64,000 bases of DNA, taken from NCBI GenBank assembly GCA_003024785.1, contig PUQB01000010.1, positions 864,740 through 928,739 on the forward strand. Direction: 5' to 3'. The position numbers and the translations under genes were made by a program. The notes beneath the pieces are model-generated. The model made no database searches, was not told the DNA's origin, and saw nothing but the letters and a program-made list of their open reading frames with translations. The stretch comes from Selaginella tamariscina. Its lineage: Eukaryota > Streptophyta > Lycopodiopsida > Selaginellales > Selaginellaceae. The first letter of the stretch is position 1; each line of letters begins with the position of its first letter. Below, piece by piece: positions 23,026 to 34,155 of this stretch.

Positions 23026-25560
23026 GACCTACGATGTAGAATGGGATGGATGACAAAATGATGGAAGCCCTCCACCCCCTCTTGACATAGGCAAAAGTGA
23101 CAGCTACAATGAGCCCCCACACTGAAGAGCCGAATTCATGTTCGATGCGTACCCCCAAGGGAGGAGATTTCGTCTAGGAGAACCTAGGAAAGGGAAGGCT
23201 TGCGTTGGAGACAAGAATCTTGAGGCGGCAAAATCAGCATAGATAGCAACAGGGGACAAGAGTCGGAGGTCTGATGTGGCCAACAACATAAGGTAGGAAA
23301 CCTAGGGCTACCATCACCCACAAGAGGACCATGGATGCTTGGAAAGACCCTCATTCGGAAGGCACTTGTAGGTAGGGGCATTGATTACTGACAAAACAAC
23401 CTCTACATCATGAGTTCAATAGATTGGATGACACAGCAAACCAGGGTGGTTACTAGGATGAGAGAACCTAAGGCTTCAAAAGAGGCCGGGGCACACATGG
23501 AAGTGGACAAGTTGACATATTGGGAAGAGGTGCCAGCGAGGGGGACCACACAATGGTCACTCTAGGCGAGGGATGAGGGATTCTATCCCAGGGCGAGGGA
23601 AATCCACCCGAGCTACCAAGACTATATCGACCCCGTGAGGGAATTCCGCAAAGGTGCATGGCAGAGCCACAACCACCATGAGACAAGAGGATACCGTCTC
23701 AGGGTGAGGAGGATCCGTCTTGTCAACCACAACCGTCTCAACACCGCGAGGGGATTCTGTAGAGTCGCACGATCCTACAAAGCCACTAGCTGGATGAGGG
23801 GATATTGTCCAGCTAAGGTATGCTGCACCACCAACCGATAGGTTGGTCCCATGAAGGGGGCCTCCAAGGGACAATCGGGAGGAGCCCATCCTTGTCACCC
23901 ACCTCAACTGAATGGTGGGGCAAGAGGGAGGAGAAAGGTGCCCTCAAAATACCAAGACGTAGACCACAGCACGTTCAAAGTGGAGGGTCTAGATCAAAGC
24001 ACCTCCTAGGCTCAACGGGATGCCATGGGAATTGATCCGGTGATCTTACTAGCCCGTGCACTTAATCGGATGTAGGAGAGCATAGTAACAGTTCCCCTTA
24101 TCCGCGTTCCGAGGAGCAAAGGGTGAAATTGCAGACCAGTATATACACAAGTTCGAGCAAGTATGCAAGTTGAGAAGTGTAAACGACAATCACAAAAAAG
24201 CTGAGTGCATTCGCATGCATTCTGGACAAAAAGGCACATGCCTTGTAGATGCAATTCCACGAGACAAACAAAGGAGCTTGTTGAAAAACCGCACAAAGGG
24301 CGTTTTTAGATACCTTTCGAGAGGAAAAGAGCGAGGAAGAGGTAATCCATAAACTGACAAGCTTGAAGTAGAAAGCGGGAGAGTTGGTCGACAAATACAC
24401 AGTCCACATGTTGGGGTACATCGCCCAGCTAAGGGATGCCTCAGTCGACCTGATCAAGAAATGTGGTGCCGAAAGGGACTATGGCCGGAGATCCTCAAAT
24501 GGATTGAACTAGATGACAACCAGACATTCAACAAGTTATACCAATACGCCAAAAAGGCAGAAAAATGGGAAGCCGAGAGACGTCAGGAGAGGAAGATGCA
24601 GGACAAATCATACGCTAAAGGGGCAAATGACACCACCATGGACGAGGAAAACCTCTCAAACACCCCAAAACCTGCCAGAAAGGAGAGACAATTGGGAGCC
24701 AGGGAGCACGGGAAACCCACCGAGTGGCATGCGGAAGGAAGACTTAACCACAACATTGGCTCAAATAGGATACACCACACTTAGGGACAAGTACTGCTGG
24801 GTATGTAACATCTGTGGGTCCCACGACACAGACAATTACTATTGATTGGCCAAACTTTTGGGCAATATGCTATTGCAAGCAGTCGCATTGACGGTGGAAC
24901 GGAAAATAGAGAGGGACGCAGACAGCTGGAGGAGTTATAGGCGTAGGATGGAAGGGAACAACTAACCTCACAAAAGGTCACAATCAGGAGACTGGAGTCA
25001 TAGGTCCCGCTCCTGGGACCGACATCCCTACCAACCTAGGTACAATGACAAGGAGAAGTGGCCGAAATGCAGGGAGATGACGTGCATGCTTTGCGGTGGC
25101 CCACACCCACTCTATTGGTGCTCCTGGGTATCATTAATCAAACCATGTTGGAAACGCAAGCACCCAACCCCGCAAGGTCGGTGAACGAACAGACCCCCTC
25201 CAGCCTAACATTAATCCCAACACCGTAGGCAAATCAAGTAACGGTAGTGCTACCAGGTCGGGATGATAGAACAAACAAAATAAGCCGATTGCACATGCAC
25301 ATAACTAGGAGAACAGGAAGGCACCGCGAGGAGAAATGGGTAGCAAAACCCTCAATGTTGAAGCGGTGGGTAATAAAGCAAACTAACTTACCAACCGCTA
25401 CAGGACTGGCAAAGCCTAACCAGGGCTGAGGGGAGCAACTAGAAGACGGAAACGTCTCGCCTTCAAGGCCAGGGCCTTGATAGGACAAGAAGCGCCACTT
25501 GTTCCAGCCATGCTATACGAGGATCAGCCACGAGGATCAGCACAGAGGCACTGCAACCAC
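23026..25560 (+). pseudogene. gag: T gag region
   Basis: Plus-strand continuation of T. It aligns with the gag of R read on the minus strand, starting with the leader at 23,082 (TTGACATAGGCAAAAGTGAC against R TTGACGTAGGTGAAAGTGAC). Best-preserved parts: GTTVNDNHKKAEC-like sequence near 24,175, MWCRKGLWPEILKWIELDD at 24,461 and FNKLYQYAKKAEKWE to about 24,570. A cysteine/histidine cluster near 24,797-24,840 and a zinc knuckle CMLCGGPHPLYWC at about 25,085-25,125 (CX2CX3HX4C, one residue short of the usual CX2CX4HX4C) follow. Many stops interrupt it. Confidence 0.7.
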
Positions 25561-25920
25561 AATGGACTTCATGGATGACGTGCCAACCATTCTAGTTCGA
25601 ATGGTGAGCCGCACAATCAACGATGTGAATATAGACGGTGGGTCAGTAGTGAACATCATGTCAACAAAACTTCATTTTGAGCTAAATATGCCAACCCCAT
25701 AGCCGACTCCTTCCAGATACGGATGGCGAATCAAGCCGAGGTAACACCCAAGGGTAAGGACAATAGAAATTGAGATTCAAGAGGTCAAATTTTGGGTAAA
25801 TATCGTCGTCCTCGACATGCACATAGGAGGGGATTTGATTTGCTTCTTAGTTGAATAAATGCTAGGTACCTAGATTAGGGGCATGAAGGTACATCATAAT
25901 TGAGAGCACCAGCAAATAAG
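25560..25920 (+). pseudogene. T protease domain
   Basis: MDFMDDVPTILVRM begins the domain, the active-site stretch is VNIDGGSVVNIMS (D-G-G-S; Tat-lineage proteases often have DNGS/DGGS here), and the expected distal part follows near 25,780-25,870 (WVNIVVLDMHIGG). It parallels R at 30,058-30,703. Stops are present. Confidence 0.7.
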
Positions 25921-26650
25921 ATAGTAGTAGATTTGATCAACAGCTCCATTCCAGCCCTGGCCTCAACTGAGTATACCCATAGCCACAGCTGATCAGAGAT
26001 CAACTATTGAAGCAGGGGAGGGAAGAGCGCCCTGGTGAGGACACTCCTTGATAGAAGGCGTGAAGTCCCAGGGGTGCGACGGGTGGGACTAGTGAAGGAG
26101 GCCCCGGTGGGGAGGGGCATACTAGAAAGGCCCTACAGTTAAGATCAGGGTGGACTTCACCCGACATTATTAGGGTCACAACGAGCGGCAATGATGGACA
26201 AGCACTACGATAGACAACCGACAGTAACCATGTTGGCCGAATATCCACCCAAACAGAGTTCAAACCAAGACACCCTGGGGAAAAGTAGCCACCACGGTAG
26301 GGAAACCCCAAGGAAGCACACCAAGAAGGATGATGCGGCCAGGAGGACGACTTTTAGACACACATGTGGCTAGCTCACATGTCACATGGTCCATGAGGAT
26401 GGACCGCATGTGTGAGGCATGAACTACAAGGGCAATGATGGTTGGGCGGTGCCATCATTGCGTATTTGAGCACAGGTAGTTGCGCCAGTTACCTCAGAGA
26501 ACGTCATGAGGACTGCCACCCTTGAAAGAGATATGCAGTGCAATACTTCAACCACCATGATGACAGATTGGATGGAGCGGAATAGGCTAGTAGTTATCCA
26601 CGAGGTTCGTGTGTCCATCGAAGGCCAAGAGAGGACAATAGAACTGTGTC
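25921..26650 (+). pseudogene. T segment after protease, no polymerase
   Basis: Here a normal element would begin RT; instead there is basic sequence aligning with R 29,250-30,050 (MMDKHYDRQPTV against LTDKYHDERPIV; VPSLRI against APSLRI). The part 26,506-26,650 reads ERDMQCNTSTTMMTDWMER and VIHEVRVSIEG and is cut by R at GTGTC (26,646-26,650). No RT, RNase H or integrase motif was found in any frame. Confidence 0.6.
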
Positions 26651-27336
26651 TGGTCGTCGGGGACTCCGCAGGCCAGATGTGGTGCTTCTCAAGAAGCTGC
26701 AGTGGTCGCTAGGACGCTGTTGAGAGTGTCCAACTTCGGGGGTTCGGCCGGTACACCGGGCCTTACCTCAGGAGTAATAGGAAGTACTGGATGGCCTCTA
26801 CCCGGACGCCGCGAGGGTCTGTGTACAAGTAAGGGGAGTTCTACTGAGATGATTGGGTAGAGAGTGTTGTGGGGCCCAGGAGTCGGGCAAGTGGGGAGTG
26901 CCTGCTTGTGGGGTGAATAGAAGGAAAATGGATATATATTGCCTGTCTGAGTACAACTATCTCCGACAGGGGAGCAAAGATATAAGACGCAGACTTGACT
27001 CCTAAAGCGACCCTGACCCACTACCCGCCTTCCGGCTTATATAGTGGGTACCTACCACTAGTCCCTAGCAACAGGTGGCGCTCTCCTACTGGTTTGCCGC
27101 TTTGGTGACAGAGTCCTGCCTGTCACATTTATGCGCCTCTCCACGCGTGTTGTCCTTTGTACCCTGGGTAGCTGGTCCGGACGATCGGATCTTCGCCCGC
27201 TTACATTGCCGCCTGACACCGGTCGCCATCAGTTTGTACCTGAAGTACCTCCCCTTATCCGGCGCTTCGTCCCGCCGCTCATCCGCGCCGGTGGACGACC
27301 TGCCGGCTGGTCGTGATAACAGGCCACCGTCAACCA
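26651..27336 (-). repeat. 3' LTR of R
   Basis: In plus coordinates TGGTCGTCGGGGACTCC to CCGTCAACCA. Contains CTTATATAGTGGGT near 27,038 (minus strand ACCCACTATATAAG), the likely TATA region. The same family as the T LTRs and the fragment at 36,243. Confidence 0.9.
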
Positions 27337-27399
27337 GATGCCCGGACTTATTCGTTGGCATGTCCTCGGGCCATGTGCCCTAGTTATCTACCCCTTGGA

Positions 27400-29120
27400 G
27401 CTCCCAGTACATGGCAATCTCGCTCTCTGTTACTGCTAGCGTGGTCTTTAAGGTGGTGATGGTCGCCTCTCGAAGCGCGATCACCCTTCAGAGCTTGGCC
27501 TCGGACCCTGTCTGTTGCTCCCGGGCCTACTGGAGCTGACCCTCCAATTCCTGTACCCGTTCTCGCGAGTGTTGCAGCTCCTGTTCCCTTGCCGCGAGGA
27601 GTTGGGCCTATAGCTAGCTATGTACCTCTAGCTCCCTGATGGTTCGGGCCGAGTCCTATCCCAGGCTGGCCAGCCTGGGGGCGCTCGCTTCTGGCTTCCT
27701 GAGTAGGGGTCCCAGTTGGACGGCTGTAGGTGTGGTACTAATTTTGGAGAGTTGCGTCTTTGTCAGTAATTCCCTTCTGACCGCCATTAGTTCTTCTTGT
27801 GCCTTAGTGAGCTCCCCACACCTTCGTTCTAGCCGAGCTTTGCATTCCTGTATCTGTTGTTCCCTTTCGGCTAAACCCGGCTGCGGGCGTGCTGGTCATC
27901 GTTGAGTAGCCCTAGGAGAGTTTTGCACTCACTGTACAACCACTGGAAGTCCACTCTCCTTTCGCTCCAGCTTTCCCAGGCATCCTTCGTTCTCTTCATT
28001 GTCATCATACATAGTCGGCCCCCTTCACTCAGTAGCTCCTTAGCCCTTTGGGCGACTTCTCGGGCTTCTTGCCGCCGCTCCGTGAGTTTTGTCACTATGT
28101 TGTCGTGTTCCCTCGCCACCGCTGGGAGGTCAAGGCCATCATATATCGCCATGGCTTCGTCTAGCTGGTCGAAGACCCCCACGAGCCTGGTATAGACCGT
28201 GGAGGTCCATCGTCCATTAGCCTGGAAGTGTTGGTAGTTACTCTCATACTTGTCCTCGGGCTTGTCCTTCTTCCCTCCCTGGCTGGGTCTGGTGTAGATT
28301 GCTTGATTGCGTCTAACGAGGATTCCGGTAGTGGGGGTCCTATAGCCAAAGGAATCGCGTGGATGGGTTCCTGTGGTACATAACCTGGTGATTCCTAGTT
28401 CGAAAGGAGGCTACCCTCCGCCTGCTCCTCTGTTGATGCCTGTTCTTCTATTGAGCCCTGTTCTTCTGTAGATGCCGGTCCCTCCGTTGAATCCTATTCT
28501 TCTGTTGACTTCGGGGTTCTGGTTGTACCCCCATTTGGAGTGGTGGTGGTGCTCTTACTACCGTTCGACCGAATGAGCCTGTGGTCATAATAGCAATGTG
28601 GCCAGCCATGGGTAACCTTTGCTCAGTGCCGGCTCGAACTCCGTGAATCCACTAGTTAGAGCCGAAATCAAGTATTGCTTTAAGGCAGTCAGCCCAATTT
28701 ATCGCGACTCCTTCCCACGCCCTGCAAAGACCGTTCGCCAATCGTCTGGTGATCCGACTCCCTGTTCTTCCTGTGAGCATGATGACCACTAGTGTTATGA
28801 ACTCTGTTGCTTGCTCCTTCGCTTGTATGCCTTGTAGTTCATGACTTTCTGTGGTGGCGGGTCGTTGAACCTCCGCGTTTGAGCATTCCCCTAGGGCTAG
28901 GCCATCCCCTGGTAGCCAGAAGACTATCGCCAGTTCATCGAACATAATGCGGAAGACAGTGCTCCCATCCGTGCAGAATTGTATCCCCCTATGCCCGGTT
29001 TGACTAGCCACTAATTTCGCTAACTGGAGGAATTGCTTCCTGACTCACCGGACGTCGGGTTGCCCGATTAATTCTTTGAACTTGGAGTACTTGGGCGATA
29101 CTAGCTCTGGTTCATTCTTG
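27400..29120 (-). CDS. R 3' ORF: conserved novel domain plus coiled coil
   Basis: Occupies the place of polymerase. It begins near 29,100 with YSKFKELI, continues ASQTGHRGIQF, TVFRIMFDELAIVFWLPGDG (28,652-29,011), then after an acidic repeat FDQLDEA and REHDNIVTKLTERRQEA (27,871-28,182), and ends in heptads AQLLAAREQELQ, RVQELEGQLQ near 27,530-27,610. Element T carries the same text in the same order at 34,160-35,390 (YSKFKELI; ISQTGRRGIWF; AFHIMFDKLVMVFQLPKDG; AQLLATREQELQ). Similarity at the protein level across diverged copies suggests selection on the protein in the family's past. No known domain is recognised. Stops and frame changes mean this copy may not be translatable. Confidence 0.55.
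28425..28520 (-). repeat. Coding minisatellite, STEEQ-type acidic repeat
   Basis: A 21-27 bp unit (minus strand ACAGAAGAACAGGC and variants) repeats about five times, encoding ASTEEQ, SIEEQ and similar phrases. It forms an acidic spacer between the two parts of the R 3' ORF. Confidence 0.6.
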
Positions 29121-29249
29121 GCCCTTGATGAGCACTCGAGTTTTCTCTGATCACCACTGGCCGATTTCTCTCTGTCCCCCCGTGGTCATGGTAATGGAGG
29201 TGTGGCATTGTGCACTCCTTTCTGAGTGTATGCTGTGACAGTCCTTGTG

Positions 29250-30057
29250 GGGTCCTCTGAGGTGTCTGGCGCGTCTATCCCTGCGCCAGGATACGCAATG
29301 ATGGCGCGCCTGACCATCATTGCCTTCCTAGTGTGTGCCTCACGCCTGTGGTCCAACCTCGTGGACCATGTGGTCCTGTGAGCTGGCCACACGTGCGTTT
29401 GGAGATCCTGCTTCCGGCTCCTCCGTCCTCCCTATCTCTTCGCCCCATGGTTCGCTGGTTCTGCCCCGGATTCCTCAATCTGTGCTCCATCTGGGTGACC
29501 AGCGCTGCTACTATCGGCCGTTCGTCGTGGTACTTGTCCGTTAACGTAGACTGTGGTGGTTTTGCTGCGCCTGGTGAGGCCCATTCTGGCTCTAACTGCA
29601 CAGTCTTACCTGTTGATCCCTTCCTGCCGCTTCTTCCCCACACTGGCCCCGCATGTCCCCTATCTAGGTTTCCGTGTCCTACTTCCACCCGGGCGTGTCT
29701 ACGCCGGAGCTTCTCCCCCCCCACTTCCCGGGCCGATCTCCGATCGGCCCAGGTATGGATATCTCTCCTTGGGACCAGGACCGAAAAAGGGCTGCCGATC
29801 CCAGCTCTGGAGTGGCTCCGCTTGATTGGGGCGGCCGTCTGGCTTGGGTATGTCCACATAGGCCCTCCGGACTTGTCTTGGTGGTTGGTGAACCAACGTT
29901 CCGGTGCCGGATAGTCTCGGGCTTTGGTTGCTTCTGCGATCCCTAGCTCCTTTACGTTGGCCTGCCTCTGATGCGAGGCCTCCTGTCTGGGCGACCCAAT
30001 CCGGGGCCGGCCGCTGTTACGCCCTCGCTCCATCCCCAGCGCCTGGGCTCCTGATAC
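29250..30057 (-). pseudogene. R linker between protease and 3' ORF
   Basis: A 238-codon open frame (29,317-30,033) of basic, Gly/Arg-rich composition. Short phrases match T (LTDKYHDERPIVAALV). No RT motif (no YxDD, no DYR.LN) was found. The composition may simply reflect GC-rich DNA, so coding status is doubtful. Confidence 0.4.
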
Positions 30058-30703
30058 TCATGCCCCGAATCTCCGTGCGGGGCCTGGGTTTTGCCTGTGG
30101 GTATGGACCTTATCGCCCGTCTGGTGCGGAACCGTATTCTGTTGGTGCTCCCAATCGTGCTGTACCTTTGCACCCCTGAGCCAGGGTCGACCGAGGAGTA
30201 GGTCGAATCCCCCCCTGCGTGCATATCCAGGACCACAACGTTGATCCAAAATTTGACCGTTTGGATCTCGACCTCTACTGCCCTCAGAATGCCCTTGGGC
30301 GCCACCTCGGCCTGATTGGCCATGCGTACCTGAAATGGGTGGGTTCCGGAGTTGGCATACGTAATTTCCTGTGGAGCTCTACTGACATGACATTGACTGC
30401 TGACCCCCCATCTATAATCACTTCGCTGATTGTGTGACCCGCCATGCGAACCGGGATAGTTGGTACGTCGTTCACGTAGTCCACTGTGGTTGCAGTGCCT
30501 CTTGGTGGGGGTCTTGCTGCTGGTCGTACCCGATTCTCCCATCGTGCGGTGGGAACCAGCGGTTTCCTGTTCTGACCCCTTCTGGGCCTCCCCCTTACGA
30601 ATGCGTGGTTTCGCCTTCTCCTTAGTTTTCTTAGCGATTCCTGGCCTCGGCTGGGCTCCACAGGTTCCGAGCTGTCAGTTCTTGCGTTTGCTTCCTTACC
30701 CAC
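30058..30703 (-). CDS. R aspartic protease domain
   Basis: Minus-strand frame with YVNDVPTIPVRMAGHTISE, active site VIIDGGSAVNVMS and the distal block FDLLLGRPWLRGAKVQHDW in a neighbouring frame. The D-G-G-S active site and LLLGRPW block resemble Tat-lineage proteases. It follows gag, as usual. The proteolytic domain is split by at least one frame change. Confidence 0.7.
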
Positions 30704-30959
30704 TGCTTTAAAACCGGGTGTTTATTGCTGTCTTCTCTTTTCGCGCCTTCGCGCTCCCTGGTTCTCCGCCTTTGGGTTTCCCTTGTTTCGTCCGCTAAGG
30801 GAGCCTGTGGTACTATGTCTGTCCTGACGTCCTTCTGGTAGTACCACCGTTACTTGGTTTACTTGCGGTGTGGAGTTTGGAATTGGGTTGGCGGGATCTG
30901 CCCGTTACTCGTCCTGGCGACGCCGGCTGCTTGCGCTTCTAGCATTGGTTTGATCAATG

Positions 30960-33020
30960 ATACCCATGAACATCGGTAGAGGGTGTGGGCCCCGCACAGT
31001 GCGCACAACACCTCCTTGCGTTCCGGTCGTCTCTCTCTGTCGCCATACCTGGGTCGGTACGTGGCCGTTCTCGGAGTGGGACCTACGATTTCGGTCCCTG
31101 AATGGGACCTCCTACGGGGTTGGTTGTCTCCCTCCGTCCTGCGGCCGTAACTCCTTCGGCCATCTGACCCTCTTGGTTCCTCGTTCTACTGCCAGTGTGG
31201 CTACCTGTGGTGGCCTTTTGCTCAGGAGTTCGGCCAGCCGGTAGCAATCGTCCGTGTTGTGAGATCCGCGATGTTACACACCACAGTACTTATCCCCCGT
31301 GCGGTGTATCCCATTTGAGCCAGTGTCGTGGATAAGTCTTCCTTCGCGTGGCCCCTCGTAGGGTTTCCCCCCCTGCAGCTGCCTGTGTCCCTTGGTACCC
31401 GACCGTTCTCTTTTTTGGTCGCCTTGGAGCATCCGAGAGGTTTTCCTCATCCGATGGTATCGTTCGCCTCCTCTGCATCCGATTTATCCTGTGCCTTCCT
31501 TTCTTGGCGTCTTTCAGCCTCCGCTTTTCGGCCTTCTTGGCGTACCGGAGTAACTTGTCGAACGTCCGGTCGTCGTCCAAGCCGATCCACTTGCGATCTC
31601 GCCGCAGTCCCTTTCGGTACCACATTTTCTTGGTCAGGTCAACTGGGGCGTCTCTTAGCCGGGCGATATACCCAGCATGCGGACCGTGTACTCGTCGACC
31701 GACTCTCCTGCTTTCTGTTTCAAGCTCGTTAGCTTGTGGATCACCTCCTCTTCACTCTTTTCTTCCCGAAGGTATCCAAAACGCCCTTCGTGCGGTCTCC
31801 CAGCGGCTCCTTCGTTCGCCTCGTGGAATGCATCCACCAGGCATGTGCCTTCTTGTCCAGAGTGCATGCAAAGGCACTCAACTTCTTGTGATTGTCGCTC
31901 ACACTCCGGAGTTGCACACCTGTTCGAACTTGTGTACGTGTTGGTCTGCGTCTTCCCCCTTCGCTCCACGGAACGGGGTAAGGGCACTGTTACAGTGCTC
32001 TCCTGCATCCGATTGAGCGCTTGGGCTAATAAGGTGACCGGGTCGGCTCCCATGGCGTCCCGTTGTGCCTGAGAGTTGTTCCGATCGGACCCTCCGCTTC
32101 GGACGTGGTGTAGTCCACGTCCTGGTATTCTGCGGGCACCCTTCTCCTTCCTCGCGGCCCTGCCCTCCCGTTGAGGGTGGTGATGAGGACGGGCTCCTCC
32201 CGGCTGTCCCTCGGGGCCCCCCCGGGACCAACCTGACGGCTGGTGGCGTGGCTTACCTTGGCTGGACGGTTTTCCCTCCTCCAGCGAGTAGTTTTGTATG
32301 ACCGTGCGGAATCCCCCACGACGTCTAGACGGTCGTGATCGATGGGGCGATTCCTCCTGCCCGAGACGGTATCCCCCGTCTGGTGATGGTTGCGGCTCTG
32401 CTGTGTGCCTGGCGGATTTCCCTCGCGGGGCCGGTGCGATACTAGTCGCTCGGGCGAATCTCTCCTGCCCTTGGACGAATTCCTCTCGTCCCTTCTCCAA
32501 GGTAGCCACTGTGCGGCCCCTCTTTCTGGTGCCTCCTCCCAGTCCGTCAGCTCATCGACGTCCAGTCGCCTCCGCACAGGGTCGCCCCAGGTGTACCCCG
32601 GCCTTCCGAAGCCTTGGGTTCCATCCTGGTAACCACCCTGACCTGCTGCGTCGTCCGATCGGCTGAACTCCTGGTGCAGAGGTTGCCTTGTTGGCAATCG
32701 ATGCCCCTCCCTACAGGGGCTTCCCGGATGAGGCTCTTCCCCCCTCTTTCCGGGCAGATACGGGCCCCCCGCATCACCCTGATGGGTGACGATGGCCCTG
32801 GGTTTCCTATCTTACCTCCATCGTGGCGCTGGTCACGCTGGGCTTCTGGCTCACGTCCTCCTTCGCTCCGTGTTGCTTTCCCCCTCGAGATTCTTGCCTT
32901 CGTCGCAGGCCTGCCCTCTCCTGGGGTTGTCCTGGCGCGGTTTCCTCCTTCGGGGTACTCGTCAAACACTGGTTCTGCTGTTGGTATGGGGCTCTTCGTG
33001 GCCGTCACTTTCACCTACGT
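30960..33020 (-). CDS. gag: R gag, frameshifted
   Basis: Begins near 33,014 (MKVTATKSPIPTAEPVFDEY), is Arg/Gly-rich to about 32,100, then a capsid-like part: DPVTLLAQALNRMQE, DQHVHKFEQVC, and SEEEVIHKLTSLKQKAGES (31,655-32,050), followed by MWYRKGLRRDRKWIGLDDD and FDKLLRYAKKAEKR (31,290-31,625). A zinc knuckle CALCGAHTLYRC lies near 30,975-31,012, one residue shorter than that of T. The parts lie in different frames; several changes fit single-base deletions. Gag would form the particle that packages the RNA. Confidence 0.7.
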
Positions 33021-33460
33021 CAAGGGCGGAGGGCTTTCGTCGTCTTGCCATCCATCCCACTCTGCATTCGTAGGTTTGTCGGGCGAAGTCGCCGTCCGGG
33101 TGCTGTTCATACCCGCATGCTGCCGTACTGGATTGTCATCCGGACGTGCTGCAGTTCCTTCATATCCTTCTTTGTCATTAGTCGCGTGCGACCGCCTCTG
33201 CGCGGTGTGCCGAGTTTACCGCTGCTCGGAGATTCGGCCATGCGGCATTACCGTCGTTCCCTCGGGTAGGTGAGGCAGGGGCTGATTGTGGCAACCGAGG
33301 TGCCTCGCCACCGTCCATCAATCTCCCTCGGCCGGCCGTCGCATTCTCCTGGTCAGCTGTTGCTCGTCAATCTCTATTTGCTCGAATGAGTTAATCCCGG
33401 CTCTTCGTCGGGCCGCCACTCTACTTGCTATAGTGAACTCCATCTATGTGTACTATCTAT

Positions 33461-33480
33461 CCCTCCGTGGTCGCCACAAA
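33461..33480 (-). promoter_or_regulatory. Primer-binding site of R
   Basis: Directly inside the 5' LTR; the minus strand reads TTTGTGGCGACCACGGAGGG. TGGCGAC... is the form of tRNA-complementary site found in Tat/Ogre-type plant elements (family knowledge). The tRNA was not identified. Confidence 0.55.
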
Positions 33481-34155
33481 TGGTCGTCGGGGACTCCGCA
33501 GGCCAGATGTGGTGCTTCTCAGGAAGCTGCAGTGGTCGCCAGGACGCTGTTGAGAGCGTCCAACTCCGGGGGTTCGGCCGGTACGCCGGCCTTACCTCAG
33601 AGTAATGGGAAGTATTGGATGGCCTCTACCCGGACGCGCGAGGGTCCGTGTACAGGTAAGGGGGAGTTCTACTGAGATGATTGGGCAGAGAGTGTTGCGG
33701 GGCCCAGGAGTCGGGCAAGCGGGAGTGCCCGCTTGTGGGGTGAATAGAAGGAAAATGGATATATATTGCCTGTCTGAGTACAACTATCTCCGACAGGGGA
33801 GCAAGATATAAGACGCAGACTTGACTCCTAAAGCGACCGACCCACTACCAGCCTTCCGGCTTATATAGTGGGTACCTACCACTAGTCCCTAGCTACAGGT
33901 GGTGCTCTCCTACTGGTCTGCCGCCTGGTGACAGAGTCCTGCCTGTCACATTTATCCTCTCCATGCGTGCTTGTCCTTCGTACCCTGGGTAGTTGGTCGG
34001 ACGATCGGATCTTCACCCGCTTACGCCGCCGCCTGACATGGTCGCCATTAGTTCGTACCTGAAGTACCTCCCCTTATCCGACGCTTCGTCTCGCCGCTCG
34101 TCTGCGCCGGTGGGCGACCTGCCGGCTGGTCGTGATGATGGGCCACCGTCAACTA
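33481..34155 (-). repeat. 5' LTR of R
   Basis: Plus coordinates TGGTCGTCGGGGACTCC to CCGTCAACTA: the terminal CA has become TA (minus strand TAGTTG for TGGTTG). Shorter than its partner mainly by scattered one-base gaps in G/C runs. Confidence 0.9.

Larger units (their letters stand above)
26651..34155 (-). mobile_element. Element R: young Tat-like element lacking pol, inserted in T
   Basis: LTRs at 26,651-27,336 and 33,481-34,155, target duplication GTGTC at 26,646-26,650 and 34,156-34,160. Total 7,505 bp, coding on the minus strand. Order from the 5' LTR (33,481-34,155): primer-binding site, gag, protease, basic linker, a two-part ORF with a coiled coil, 3' LTR. RT, RNase H and integrase are absent, so R must be moved by another element. 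It is markedly more GC-rich than its surroundings and its LTRs are about 94% alike by eye, with many C/T differences and single-base gaps. Confidence 0.9.

Noticed and set aside
27075-27383. Open frames inside the R LTRs
   Set aside because: Lie within an LTR defined by target duplication and terminal matches; no protein similarity.
29333-29914. 193-codon plus-strand open frame in R, with others at 31,348-32,016 and 32,614-33,273
   Set aside because: GC-rich antisense of gag and linker on the minus strand; length is explained by few AT-rich stop codons.
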